Shown piece after piece: positions 21,730 to 42,491 of a DNA stretch of 64,000 nt; position 1 is the first letter of the stretch, and each line of letters starts with the position of its first letter. A model generated the notes under the pieces. The model was not told the DNA's origin, searched no databases, and saw nothing but the letters and a program-made list of their open reading frames with translations. The position numbers and the translations under genes are program-made. The stretch is from Prunus persica (lineage: Eukaryota; Streptophyta; Magnoliopsida; Rosales; Rosaceae): assembly GCF_000346465.2 (NCBI RefSeq), contig NC_034011.1, forward strand, positions 19,323,928-19,387,927, given 5' to 3'.

Positions 21730-23679
21730 TTATCGTGGCGTTAACATACTTAATTTCTGACCTTGAGATTTGCTCCAAAATATGTTTTTCTCATATTTGT
21801 CCTTTTCAATCTCATGGCATTTGACTTTCTCCAAGTACAGCAGATGAGGAAACTGATCCTCCACCTCTGTAAGTTCTATTTTCATATTACTCAAGTACTT
21901 GAGACGCAAGATTTCCACCCTCCACTTACACTCGGTGACAGTCTCCTCCCCTGCATGGTCTAAGCTACAAAGTTCCCCTCCTCTTATGTAGAGCTTCTTC
22001 ATATTTGTCAGTTGCCTCGGATTCAGCCATGGAGGTACTTCTTTTAGAGGGATGCCTTGCAGATCCAATTTTTCTAAATCCGGTGGGAATGAGAAATCCA
22101 GGGACTGGCGGGCAATTTTTCCTCTTAACTCTGGAGAAACCACTGCCCATGATATTTTGAGGCGGCGAAGAGATGAAATTTCCTTCAAATTTTCGAACTC
22201 CTTGTCCTGCATTACAGCCTCAATCCCTATGTATATACTTAGCCGCCTTAGTTTCTTCAACTTGACAAGATCACCGAGTCTTGAGGGAGTATTTTTCAAA
22301 TTGGCTATGAGAAAACCTTTAAGTACTTCGAGGGAAGAGAGTTTGCCAATCCCTTTCGGCATGCCTTCTAGGAAGTAACACTCTGATATATCCAAATGAG
22401 TGAGCTTCCTCAACGATGAGATATCTGAAGGCAATGTCTCTAAATTGTGGCATGCTCTCAGATCCAGAATTTCAAGGCTGATGATGTTAAAGATACAAGA
22501 AGGAATCCGTGTTATTCCTGACATTCCTCGGAGACTAAGATACTTGAAGCTCAAGTAGTGCTGAGCCCCAATACCTTTCAAAAATAATCCTTCATCATCC
22601 ACTTCAATGTGATGCGTGGGTGAGCTCTGCCACCGTCCCAGCTGAAGAACAACAACGTTCTTCAACTTGCTAAGCCATTCACGTTTGAAACTAAGATAGT
22701 TTCTGTTCACATTGAATACTGTCAACGGATCTTCCTCACCCGGAGAAGTCGGGTTCTGATCAAAAACTAAGCACTGGCGCCTGCAAACTGACGCTTGACA
22801 TGATGGCATCCACGGCCATGATGAATCAAAGTGGAAGAGCAGAGCGTCCCTGGCCAAGCCTATCAGCATATAACGAATCCAAGGGTGCAGCGTGCAACTA
22901 GTGGAAATACTGGATGCATTAACAGCATTTCCATGTGGTTGAATCAAGCCCTGTTTCATGAGTTTGCCAAAGATTTCATCCCCTACCTCTTCGGCTGTCT
23001 TGTCTTGGGTGGCCGTGATGAAGCCCTCCCCAATCCACCAGTAAATTAGAGGCCTTTTCTTTATCACAGACTCCGCCGGGAAGATTGAGAAAGAGAGGAA
23101 GCAGAGCCTCAACTCGGTGCCCTCGAGATGCTCGTAACTCCTCCTCATATTAGCCATGGCACGACTTTCGTAAATTCCATTCTCCACGCCCATTTGTGAC
23201 AACTCTTGTGATAGCGTCTTAATTGCTGTTAGACCCAACTCCGGCAGAGACCAATGCGTAAACTCTAAACTGCGCTTAGGGTAACTCGGCATTAACTTCA
23301 CTACAGGAATTGAGGCTTTTATTTGGTCGACATTTTCAATCATGCTAGTCAGGAAGCTGGTGATTGCCTCCAGGCCGATGAAAGCATTGCTCTCATCATC
23401 TCCCAAGAAAAACTTGTCAACTCGACGTTCTAAGACAGTGAATTGGTTGAACAGAGTGTGCTCCCAGAGCGTAACTCTAGGTAGCAATTTTAAGTCTTCC
23501 ATTTGTTGAAGCCCATCTTCAATCTTTTGAAAGCGACTCAGAACCACTTCCTGATCATCACCTGGATTTATGTTGGCAATGACCTTGGCTTTGGCTTTTC
23601 CCAGACGATCCAATAACTTGGGCAGGAACTTCTCTGCATTTCTTGAGGTTGAGGCTGAGGTTGAGGTGACATTTCTCAT
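21730..23679 (-). CDS. NLR-like protein without a nucleotide-binding site: helical N-terminus, winged helix, LRR
   Basis: 649 codons, intronless; the start is the ATG of MRNVTSTSAS (an upstream TTG extension was rejected). Residues 1-170 are helical and NLR-like but have no P-loop, no kinase-2 LDDVW and no GLPLA. Residues 183-224 (RRSYEHLEGTELRLCFLSFS, then IFPAE and WWIGEGFI) are a clear NLR winged-helix/RNBS-D region, followed by an MHD-like LHPWIRYMLI at 264-273. From about 374 to 614 there are irregular LRRs (YLSLRGMSG, LEILDLRACHNLETLPSDIS, LTHLDISEC). It resembles Rosaceae proteins annotated RPP13-like 4. It faces the NB-ARC/DGK gene head to head, 1.88 kb between start codons. Likely an immune receptor partner or helper. 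Confidence 0.88.
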   Translation of the reverse strand: MRNVTSTSASTSRNAEKFLPKLLDRLGKAKAKVIANINPGDDQEVVLSRFQKIEDGLQQMEDLKLLPRVTLWEHTLFNQFTVLERRVDKFFLGDDESNAFIGLEAITSFLTSMIENVDQIKASIPVVKLMPSYPKRSLEFTHWSLPELGLTAIKTLSQELSQMGVENGIYESRAMANMRRSYEHLEGTELRLCFLSFSIFPAESVIKKRPLIYWWIGEGFITATQDKTAEEVGDEIFGKLMKQGLIQPHGNAVNASSISTSCTLHPWIRYMLIGLARDALLFHFDSSWPWMPSCQASVCRRQCLVFDQNPTSPGEEDPLTVFNVNRNYLSFKREWLSKLKNVVVLQLGRWQSSPTHHIEVDDEGLFLKGIGAQHYLSFKYLSLRGMSGITRIPSCIFNIISLEILDLRACHNLETLPSDISSLRKLTHLDISECYFLEGMPKGIGKLSSLEVLKGFLIANLKNTPSRLGDLVKLKKLRRLSIYIGIEAVMQDKEFENLKEISSLRRLKISWAVVSPELRGKIARQSLDFSFPPDLEKLDLQGIPLKEVPPWLNPRQLTNMKKLYIRGGELCSLDHAGEETVTECKWRVEILRLKYLSNMKIELTEVEDQFPHLLYLEKVKCHEIEKDKYEKNIFWSKSQGQKLSMLTPR

Positions 23680-23896
23680 TTCAGATGCAATTACACTGAA
23701 AAGGAGGTAGTCTGTTGCAGATAGAGGGTAGCTGTGGAACTCGAGAGATTGATGCAATCAAACCTATCATGTCTATTTGTTGCAGATTAGTGAGTCCTCT
23801 AGAACTAACCCACCATTCATTTTTCTTGCAAAAAAAAAACAAATAAGATAATAGAATTAACAGAAAGTAGTAGAGGAAATTGACAATCACCGTAAG

Positions 23897-24361
23897 CAGA
23901 GGCGGATCCATTAAGGCGTAAGGAGGTGCAGCTGCACCTCCCTTCGCCGAAAAAACCATTGTAGGTGCTTCAAACTGCCCCTTTGCTCAACTGATGTACA
24001 GATTACCTTATTTTCATTTTCAATATTTAAGTAAATGTATAAAAATAAATTAAAGTAAAAGGACAAAGACATTTACTTAAGTTTACAATGTAAATAAGGA
24101 AGTACCCCCCATTTGGATTCAAATAAAAATACTAGAAAATCAAATTCCTACCAAATCAAAATATGAAAAATCAGTTTTAGTGCAAAATACGATTTAGGCT
24201 AAAAATGATGGCTCATTAAGTCAATATATGCTTCATACTAAAATTCCATAAAATCAAGTTTTCTTATTTGATGTGTAAGGAATAAAAGCCGCCAAAAATT
24301 ATCTTGAGAAAATGATTATTCCGAAAAACTATCCGCTAAAAAATTTCTGAGTCCGCCACTG
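23897..24361. mobile_element. hAT MITE between the head-to-head immune genes
   Basis: Ends are CAGAGGCGGATCC and GAGTCCGCCACTG, with a perfect 8-bp TSD ACCGTAAG at 23889-23896 and 24362-24369. Its interior matches, in inverted orientation, the interior of the larger element at 62201-63120. It sits about 220 bp upstream of the NB-less LRR gene start. Confidence 0.94.
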
Positions 24362-24664
24362 ACCGTAAGATCATCTTTTTAAAGAAATACAATAATTACA
24401 TTTAAAATATTCCAGACTTCTTTTAAACAATTATTTGATGTTGGTCAATCTTAACCTGCTAATTGAGCATAAAGAAGATGGGTGGTGCAGGGTAACATGC
24501 CAAAAGAAATGTTTTATTTAAGAATGGTAATTTTTCAGTCAGTTCGATTAAATTGCCGGTAGGAGATTAGTGCGGTTTATAGCTAAAATGTCAAACAAAA
24601 AAGAAAAACAGAAGAGGAGCTTCTTCTCACAACAATAGAGATTTTAACACTTGTCATTTAAATA

Positions 24665-25085
24665 GATAATGCTTCCCTCCTTGCCATAAGGAAGGGTACT
24701 CCTCCTTGCCGTAAGGAGGGGTACTCCTCCTTTCCGTAAGGAGGGGTACTCCTCCTTTCCGTAAGGAGGGGTACTCCTCCTTTCCGTAAGGGGGGGTACT
24801 CCTCCTTGCCGTAAGGGGGGGTACTCCTCCTTGCCGTAAGGAGGTACTCCTCCTTGCCGTAAGGAGGTACTCCTCCTTGCCGTAAGGAGGTACTCCTCCT
24901 TACCTACTAATGTGACTCAAGCACAAATTAACACTCATCTTTTCTTTTTCTTTTTTTATTCTCAAATGTACATTTATTTTTCACTTTAATTATTCTTAAC
25001 AAAAGGGACATGTGTCAGATTGTGGCTGAGCCACATCAGTAGGTAAGGAGAGTTCCTACTTATGGGCAATGAGGGAAGCATTATC
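24665..25085. mobile_element. MITE carrying a hairpin minisatellite
   Basis: Ends are GATAATGCTTCCCTCCTTGCC and its near-complement GGGCAATGAGGGAAGCATTATC. Inside the left end, 24671-24903 is a nine-unit tandem array (units about 25 bp, later 23 bp), each unit a palindrome around CTCCTTGCCGTAAGGAG. The right part is AT-rich and unique. No target duplication was found. It lies in the shared upstream region of the two immune genes. Confidence 0.8.
24671..24903. repeat. Minisatellite of nine palindromic units
   Basis: Repeating TACTCCTCCTTGCCGTAAGG followed by a G run. Each unit can fold (CTCCTT with AAGGAG). Middle units vary GCCG to TCCG and AGGAGG to GGGGGG. Confidence 0.93.
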
Positions 25086-25562
25086 CCAAAAAATTGAAGA
25101 AATTTGACAAGGGTCAAAACCCCATTTGTTTGGAGGAGGAACTCCTACTCAGTTTTAAGAAGCCAAGCTTTTTCCAACGTTGTGTTAATTGGTGAAACGA
25201 CATGGTAAACCCAAACCTGCAAATTTTGGTAAACGATCATGTAGCTTCAGAAATTGCTACCTCTATTGGAAACAAAATTAACTAATAAAAAGAAACAAAC
25301 TTTTTTACTATTACTCTTCGAGGATGCTCTTAGCTGACAATCACAGTTCAAAAGGCAAATAAAAAGAAAAGGGGAAAAGGAGAAAAGAAAAAGCTCATCA
25401 TACTCCTTGGTAGTCCTAGAAGCAAAGAACAATGGCAAAAGAAATATATATAATTCCCCACTCTTTTCGAACAATTATTCAGTGTCAATTAGTCTTAATA
25501 TTAAAATTGTTAAACGTGGGTTGGTGAATAATGATAGAACTAGAGATCAAAGCACTGAAAGA

Positions 25563-34917
<9,355 letters not shown>

Positions 34918-35753
34918 TCTGAAAGACGTAAGAAATTTAATGCAACAGCAGCAAGTCTAGGCTTGAGTTTGCTTGATTGATTGATGCTCGCTGCTTTAAC
35001 TCATCAGTTTGAGATTATTCAGTTTTTAGCGCACACTTTCAAAATCCCCTGCTTTAACTCATCCTATATATCTTTCTTTATATTTTAGTTTCTCCAACTC
35101 TCCTTGAAGTTGTGGATGTGAAGAAACAGACTAGTGAAGTATTTACGTTGTGTTGTGACTTTGGCATATATGATATATCCTGCCAAGCTTAGCCAAGCAG
35201 AGCATAACATGAATATATTTTATTTATTTATTTTATACCTCATTCATGCTCATGTCACATATATGATATCAGTCCCGATCTCTTGGATCACAGGAGTCCA
35301 AGAGATCTGTGGTCACTCACCGTTGGATGTAAATTCAACGGTTCACTCAATCTTGAACTCCTTTTAAGAAACTTTTTTGAACCATTAGATTAATATCTAA
35401 CGGTGAGTGACCACAATCTCTTGGACTCTTGTGGTCCAAGAGATCAGGACTGTATATGATATATCCTGCCAGTATCTGATACAAGACAACATGATTTATT
35501 CTACACCTATTCATGCTTATTTCACATTGAGGTACTGTAGGAAGAAAAATTGTAAAGCTTTTTCAGATATCTTAGGAAAATTTAGAGCACTTGAACAAAT
35601 GAAAATGACAATAAACACAGGTGACAAACAACGATGAGCAAAGGCAATAGCTATTATGAACTGATGGACAAAGTATAAAAACATGACAGTATGGAAGGCC
35701 CAAGTCGAAAACGAGTTATTTAAGAAAGAAAGAAAACAAGAAGAGGGCCTTTG
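34918..35753. other. Intergenic, with a small long-TIR MITE
   Basis: Holds the 3' flank of the NB-ARC/DGK-like gene, a partial roughly 100-bp duplication (GATATATCCTGCCA... at 35167 and 35455), and between the copies the MITE at 35270-35452. No gene seen. Confidence 0.6.
35270..35452. mobile_element. MITE, mostly terminal inverted repeat
   Basis: About 58-bp inverted ends (CAGTCCCGATCTCTTGG... and its complement) make the element a near-perfect hairpin. TATATGATAT stands on both sides, fitting a 9- to 10-bp target duplication, although a local tandem duplication could also explain that. Confidence 0.75.
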
Positions 35754-37938
35754 TTATCTAGCAAGTGTTTGTTGTGGAGCTGGAAGGCTATACAAGGATT
35801 TCAGCTGCCTGCTAATGAGCTTACTGTTATGCATAGCCAGTTGAAGTTCCAAATCATCAGACCACCATTGCTCTAAACCGTGAGCCTCCGAAAACTTCTG
35901 GTTTCCCTTTGACATCACAAACAGCTTTGCTGCCACTTGACCATTTGTTGGACGCACATTCTCCTTGTTAGCATTGTTTACTTCTCCTCCATCATGCTCA
36001 GTATAAGAACAGCAGATGTAGTCACTGTTATTTACATACAAATGAGGAACCCATTTTCCCAAACCCATACCAGGATTCTTCAAACCCGAAAAATTTGGCA
36101 TCCAATTCTTCAATCCAAAACCAGAAGTCCTATCCCCTTCTTCACTGCTGACCTGAGCTCCACTTCTCAAAGGGAGCATTGACTTAAATCTTTTCCAAGC
36201 AAATCCTGCTTTCTCTCCGATATTTCTGAAGCTCATTGCTAGCGAAACAGAAGGCGGATTGAACAAATGAGTTTCCACATACATCCCTTCTTTGGCTAAT
36301 GCTTTTCCCACTTGGAGAGCAAATCCAGCCCCCAATGAGTGTCCCGCAATACAAACATTACTACTTCCATACCTTTCAGCAACTGATTTCAAAGCCTCCA
36401 TAGCTGCTTTAAACCTAACAGAGCCCTTCAAGCTCTCCCAAGCAAGAAAACGAAGGTCGTCTTCAATATCCCTTCGCATAGTTGGGCCTTTGAGCAATGT
36501 TCCTCTAAGTGCTAGAACCGCCTTTGGTGCACCGCTTGGTCTGATGAGTACAAAGTCAGCAAGTGCTGCAGATCGATCCCATTCCAAAATTGCCCCAAAT
36601 ATGGATCCATCTCTTTCATCGATTAAGGTTTCGGATAGTTTATACTTAAAGGGTATCCACCACTTAGGAGCTAGAGCATTTGCTTCATCTCTATTCTCTT
36701 GTCTGTCGAGTTCAAGCAAATATATTGCTTGTATGAAGCATGCGATTACAGTTCGTTTATAATTCCCGTCCTTCCTGTATGAAAAGAAAAGCTAGTCATT
36801 TACCAAAATTAGTGGCGCATAGGGTTTTTCATCCCCCATACTACATGAGAGTTGTGCCATGTCATATGAGGGAGGCAAGCATAAGTATACCCCAGAACCA
36901 AGTCTGCCTAAATTTGAAACAAAGCTAGCATTTGATTCAATGATTCTAAATCCAGATCACTAAATTAACAATGTCAACAGCATTCTTTGCACATTTGTGT
37001 CTGTAATTTATGCTCAATTAATTCTAGATAGCATGGTATGCCAAAAAAACCAAGCAAACACAATCAAAATGAAAAAAAAAAAAAAAAACAATCAAAATGG
37101 AACTATAATTGGAGACTTAACTATAATTGGAATTTGAGCTGACTAAAATGGAACTAACTTTACATAAGTATTCCATATCATCATAGAATAATAACCTTCT
37201 ATATCAAAATTCCTGAATCTAGGAGACCATAATTTAAGGAAAGTCCCACCAAAATGCAGCAAAATTTGCTACAAGTTTCTCGGCTGATCCTGATTGAAAT
37301 GATCTGAGATCCAAGATGCATTTCCCTAATTTATTAACTCTTTAATAAAAGCTCAAAACATAGAGTGACAAAAACTCTGCTATCTTCTCTGTTTCAAAGG
37401 TAGTTCCCTTCTATATTCTACACCAACCAACCAATAAAACTCAAAATAATCCTTTATATCCAAAAAAAAATCCAAGCATGGGTTTCCAAATTTTCAAATT
37501 TGTAATGAAACCCATTCTGATAATGTGTTTTAAGCAACAATTCAACACATTTCACAGAATTTCTTAAAGACAGAGAAACCTCCTCTGCCACCAGGCCCTG
37601 CAAAAATGTGAAACTCTCTAAAGAGCAAAGCTTTGTAACATATTGGCCATTCACTGTAATCCAAGAACGAAGACAATGAAACCTTACAAAAATCATAAAA
37701 GAAATGAAATGGGTACTGACCAACTAGAGTTTATAAGGTCCCTCCAATTCGGAGCAGTCAAATTTCGAGGTCCAGATACATGAAAAGCGTACGGATGAGG
37801 AGCCTCCTCTGCTGCCACAATCTCCTTGGCTATCTCCTCTGCACTGCCTTCGGCCATTAATAATGCACCGACACCACCAGCACCGCCACCGCCTCTTTCT
37901 TCAGTTTCTTCCTCCCTTTGTTTTGGGTTTCTTTCCAT
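35754..37938 (-). CDS. Lipase-like alpha/beta hydrolase (At4g10955-type)
   Basis: Two exons, 37721-37938 and 35754-36774, with a GT-AG intron splitting a Trp codon; 412 residues. The start is MERNPKQREE; a longer frame upstream was not used. The N-terminus is acidic and Gly-rich. Then FHVSGPRNLTAPNWRDLI, WWIPF and FGAILEW, typical of the plant family named after At4g10955. The nucleophile elbow is GHSLG (217-221, Ser219), with candidate Asp in NNSDYICC and His in EAHGLEQWW. It probably hydrolyses a lipid or ester; the substrate is unknown. No signal peptide. GA-rich sequence lies just upstream of the ATG. Confidence 0.9.
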
Positions 37939-39641
37939 GAGAGAGAGAGAGAGAGCGAGAGAGAGAGGGTTGAGTGGGGTTATGGAAAAGGAAAGGTTTT
38001 GGGTTTTCAACTTGTGAAGTCTTCTGCTTGGTATCTGATTCGCTGAAGTCCTTGAGATATCTCTCCTTCCCGATTTAATTTAATTTAATTTAATGCTTCG
38101 AAACGCCTGGTTTTTTGTAGGGCTCCAACGGTCATATTACTGGCTATGTCGACGGGTTCGATCTGAAATGACCATAACGCCCTTGCTCCAATTAATTTTT
38201 TGCTGACATTTGTTTTCAATTTCAAAGAAAATGCTCAAAACTATTGCTGATGACATTTCTCAAATGGAGAACAAAACAAACATACATCATGGCCATTATT
38301 TTAATTTTAAAAACTTTATATAATTTAGATATAAGTAGAACACAAAATTAATTATTGGCGTGATTCTTAAAAAGCATTTCTTAGAGGGCAATGAATCGTG
38401 AGGTTATTTTGGTAATTTAGTGGGATTTAGCATCAGATTTGCAAGTTGGATTATGTTATGTTGGTAGGGACCGTGGGATTAACGAAAGTCAGAGGTTTTA
38501 CATAGGATATCCTTAGGATCCTTCCTTAGCGGTGATCCTTTGTTAGATTGTGGGGGCCTTGCACTGTTTGTGGGGACCACAGAGATATTAGTGGTTTGCT
38601 TAATCTGGAAATTCCAACTTCAAATATTTAGGATGTAACAACAAACATTGACCTGAGTTTGGTTAATTGGAAATTCAAATAATTAGTAGAATCCAAATTT
38701 GTGTGATTCAAATAAATTGATAGAAATTCATTTAATTTAATCTCCTTTTCAATAAGTTAGGGTGGGAAAAAAAATTGAAAAAACGATTCAAACTGGCTAC
38801 TTAATTCGGTAGTCACAATTTACTATTAAAATTAGTTTGGTTTTTTACACTAAAAAAAGTATAATCTTAGGCTGAATTAACGAAATTGGAATTTACAGTC
38901 CAGCCTCTGCTAATTGATATAGTCTCTTTGCATAAACTAAGAGCATCTAGCCAGAGTTGCTATACCCAGCTCCTTACCCATTTTGGCGACAAGAAGGGAA
39001 AACCGCAGCTCCTCCAACAAGTTCCTACTTGGCTCTCCATTGAAAAAACACATTTTTAGAAAATAGAGAACATTGTAGGAGGAAACATTTTTTAAGTAAT
39101 TTGCTGTAATAACTTTTTTGCTATTTTAGCTCAATTTTGACTAAATTTTAGACACTCTTGGAAATACTCTCAAATTTTTTATTTTATTTTTTTAATCAAA
39201 GGTGGTCACCGTTTCTTATCATCCCACACCTATAACATCCCTTTAATACAACAAATTAAAATTCATTACTCATTCTAATTCAAGGATGCAGTCTTTCTCT
39301 ACTTTTCTAGCATTAAGTTCTCCAAACTATTTTGTTATTTGCATTATATAAATTGCTTTGATAGCCATTTTATTTTTGAAATATTTAGTCATATACCCAT
39401 TCTTAGGACTAAAACTATATATAAACCCTACACCATTTAATTTCTATAAACATATCCAAAAAAAACCCCAAAAAATGACAGTTGGCCCTATTGAATATAG
39501 TTTTAATTATTAAATTACTTTGATGCTCCATTGAGTGTTTTGAGCTTTTTTATGAGCTCCACTTCTCAAAGGCAATGTTTTTTCTTTTATAATTTGGACT
39601 ACTATATTGGGTATTATAGTGAATCTCTCTTTATTTTTTAA
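37939..39641. other. Intergenic, promoter side of the lipase gene, no gene seen
   Basis: GA-rich leader (37939-37970), a short TTTAA repeat (38075-38092), then AT-rich DNA. No open frame or transposon end recognised before the Helitron cluster. Confidence 0.5.
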
Positions 39642-39925
39642 CTAGCCTCTCTGCACGCGCTTCCGCGCTTGCGAGAGGTTTTTTAAAAAAAATAAGTAAA
39701 TTTATTTTAGAATTAAAAAAGATAATGGGTAGTTGTGTTCCATAAAAATAGGATCCATTATCTGCTTTTTCTTTTTCTTTTAATTTTTTTAAATATAAAA
39801 AAGTGTGAATTTACCATATTATCCTCATTTAATTAATAATTTGAATTCTTAATGTTTGCATTAACCAATGGCATTTTCTGGTATTTTGAATGTTTCACCA
39901 TTCTCTGCCTTTTGCTTTATATATA
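39642..39925 (-). mobile_element. Non-autonomous Helitron, tandem copy 1
   Basis: Minus strand: 5' TATATATAAAGCAAAAGG, 3' hairpin CCTCTCGCAAGCGCGGAAGC... then CTAG, next to T. It directly abuts the next copy, which begins at its 5' end. Confidence 0.8.
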
Positions 39926-40207
39926 CTAGCCTATCTGCACGCGCTTCTGCGCCTGCGAGAGGCTTTTTTAAAAAAAATTTAAATTTATTTTAGAATTAAA
40001 AAAGATAATGGATATTTGTGTTCCATAAAAATAGGATCCATTATCTGAATTTTCTTTTAATTTTAATTTTTTTAATACGAAAAATTATGAATTTACCATA
40101 TTATCCTCATTTAATTAATAATTTCAATTCTTAATGTTTGCATTAACCAAGGGCATTTTTTGGTATTTTAAATGTTTCACCATTCTCTGCCTTTTGCTTT
40201 ATATATA
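39926..40207 (-). mobile_element. Non-autonomous Helitron, tandem copy 2
   Basis: Same family and orientation as copy 1, head to tail with no spacer. The 3' hairpin and CTAG lie at 39926-39960. Confidence 0.8.
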
Positions 40208-40300
40208 CTAGCCCCTTGACACATGCTCACGCATGTGCCAATTGGTTTTCTTTTTCTTTTTTATTTTATTTTTAGAATTAATAAAGATAACAGGGTAGTT
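40208..40300 (-). mobile_element. Truncated Helitron end of another family
   Basis: Begins CTAG on the plus strand next to a different hairpin (GACACATGC/GCATGTGCC). It is cut off by the inserted copy at 40302. Confidence 0.55.
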
Positions 40301-40301
40301 A

Positions 40302-40590
40302 TCTATATATATAAAGCAAAAGGCAGAGAATGGTAAAACATTCAAAATACCAGAAAATGCCCTTGGTTAATGCAAACATTAAGAATTCAAATTATTAATT
40401 AAATGAGGATAATATGGTAAATTCACACTTTTTCATATTTAAAAAAATTAAAAGAAAAAGAAAAAGCAGATAATGGATCCTATTTTTATGGAACACAACT
40501 ACCCATTATCTTTTTTAATTCTAAAATAAATTTACTTATTTTTTTTTTAAAAACCTCTCGCAAGCGCGGAAGCACGTGCAGAGAGGCTAA
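40302..40590 (+). mobile_element. Non-autonomous Helitron, best preserved
   Basis: 5' TCTATATATATAAAGCAAAA after A; 3' hairpin CCTCTCGCAAGCGCGGAAGC...GCAGAGAGG, then CTAA and T. All hallmarks of a Helitron (TC start, hairpin, CTRR end, A/T target). Confidence 0.85.
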
Positions 40591-40999
40591 TGTCAATTAA
40601 ATTAGATTAATGTCATGGCTGATGTATGATGAATTTATAAATATTAGGATTAAATTTATTAAAGTGGAAAATACTCCACATATTGTGTTTTGGAAATCTC
40701 ATCTAGAGTAGTGTGATTCATAAGAGCTGGCTTGGATTCAATTACTGTCCAGCCCAAATCGAGCCACCAAACGAAGCATAATAATTATGGGTAGAATAGT
40801 AATTGCGTAGAATCTCACTTTTTTGTTTGATAGAGGTAGAATCTCACTTTATTGGTTCCAATTTTTACTCTCATTTTACTTTTTCAACCAATCCACTCAT
40901 TTCACATATCTCACTTTAAAAAAAAAAAAAAATTTTATTTATTTTTATTTTTTAACACTTTAACTTATGATACGTGCATGCATCACATGTGCATCATTC

Positions 41000-41194
41000 T
41001 AGTGTTCCATAAAAGTAGGACCTATTATCTTATTTTGTTTTTAATTTTAATTTTTTAATATTAAAAAATGTGAATTTATCATATTATCCTCATTTAATTA
41101 ATAGTTTTAATTCTTAATGTTTGAATTAACAAAGGGCATTTTCTGGTATTTTGAATGTTTCACCATTATCTGCCTTTTGCTTTATATATATAGA
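41000..41194 (-). mobile_element. Helitron fragment, 5' half
   Basis: Matches the 5' two thirds of the family (GTGTTCCATAAAAGTAGG to GCTTTATATATATAGA) but lacks the hairpin and CTRR end. Confidence 0.7.
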
Positions 41195-41415
41195 TATATG
41201 CAAAAGCAATATTTTTTTTTTCCCTTAGGAGAGAAAAAAAAAACAGAGGCATGTTTAAGTGGAATATATGTGGAGGAGCTTTTTCCCGCATTTCTTTTAG
41301 CCCACATAAGTTGAGGTCGGCGTAATGCAACAGAAATTCGAAGGCCAACTGAATTATAGCCTCAAAGAAAGGCCATGGAAAAGGAACCTTCTAAACTCAC
41401 AAATTTCATAAAAAT

Positions 41416-42491
41416 ATGGCCCTGAATGTAACTGCTGCTTCTCTCTACCCGAACCCTTCTCCATTTCCTCCTTCTTCAATTCCTCCTCATCCTCCATTTC
41501 TAAACCCAAAACGCAAACCCCACTTCAGGTCCAATACTACTTTTAGAACTTCTGCTCAGTCAGACAGAATTGAGAGTTGGGTTAAAGACGAAGACCCTCC
41601 TGCTTCTCTCTCCGGTCAGTATACTATGAATGTTCTTTTACCCTTTTGTTATCATCAGTAGACCTAATTGAGTGTCCAATTTAATCAGTTTAGTTTGCTT
41701 AAAGTGATAAGATTAACTACCTCTGAGGCCCTTCGAAACAATCTAATCTAAGAGCTTTCACTGTCTGCTATATAACGATGCGATTCGACATAGCAAGCAA
41801 TTAGAGAAAAGCAAGGACTTTAGAGTGACACTAAGACTCTTTGCAGTGTTTCTTATGTCACGGTCTTAACCATCTTTTGTAGTTCTGGTTTCCATGACCT
41901 TTTGTTCTCTTCCCTTTTGAAAAGCAGTAGATTCTGTTTTGGATTTGTTTACTTGAAATTCAGTGATGCAAAAGTATATTGGCTTCACTTTAAACACTTC
42001 TCATATGCATTTTTCTTTACAGGATCTTCGTCATCTGCTCGCACACAGCTGAATCTTCTGGAGCAACTTACCTCTACTAGCTCATCAGTTGATGGTGGTA
42101 TGTGATTTCTGTCCACATTTTCAAACAGACATATCGTATGTTGCTCACTGAAAATGAAGAAAGAGAATGCTAAGAATTACATGTTTGATTGCTAGGTTAT
42201 GAGAGTGATGGTAGCTCCCGGAAACTTACAATTCGTGACCAGCTAGCGCAGTTGGTTGGGGACAGAGACGGCAATTTCAGCATTCCACTTGGTAAAAATT
42301 TTAAAAAGGTGATTGCCAAAGAATTAACCATCTCGCAGAAGAGAAATATCAAAAGACAGGCTTACTTAAACGAAGTATCTAAGAGGAATGATTCAGTTTT
42401 CTTTGCCACCATTGGAGCATTTGTACTTGTTCCACCTCTTGTAATATTAGGAATTGCTATATTAACAGGTTATGTACAGCTTTTCCCTTGA
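41416..42491 (+). CDS. Small plastid-targeted membrane protein, unknown function
   Basis: Three exons, 41416-41614, 42023-42097 and 42196-42491; 189 residues. The first 45 or so residues (MALNVTAASLYPNPSPFPPS, then basic and Ser/Thr-rich) look like a chloroplast transit peptide. The middle is polar (RTQLNLLEQL, LTIRDQLAQLVGDRDGNFSIP). Residues 159-188 are a hydrophobic segment ending GYVQLFP, long enough for one kinked or two short membrane spans. I recognise it as a conserved plant plastid protein type but cannot name it. Splice phases are consistent and donors and acceptors canonical. Confidence 0.87.

Noticed and set aside
23680..23757. 26-codon extension of the LRR gene
   Set aside because: It begins at TTG; ATG at 23679 is the first usable start.
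24671..24903. CRISPR-like array
   Set aside because: Units are contiguous palindromes without unique spacers, within a MITE in a plant genome; it is a minisatellite.
25407..25562. N-terminal extension of the NB-ARC gene
   Set aside because: The extension begins at TTG and its sequence is not NLR-like; the first ATG is at 25563.
35270..35452. Hairpin microRNA precursor
   Set aside because: The near-perfect fold is explained by MITE inverted repeats with flanking duplications; no asymmetric miRNA-like mismatches stood out.
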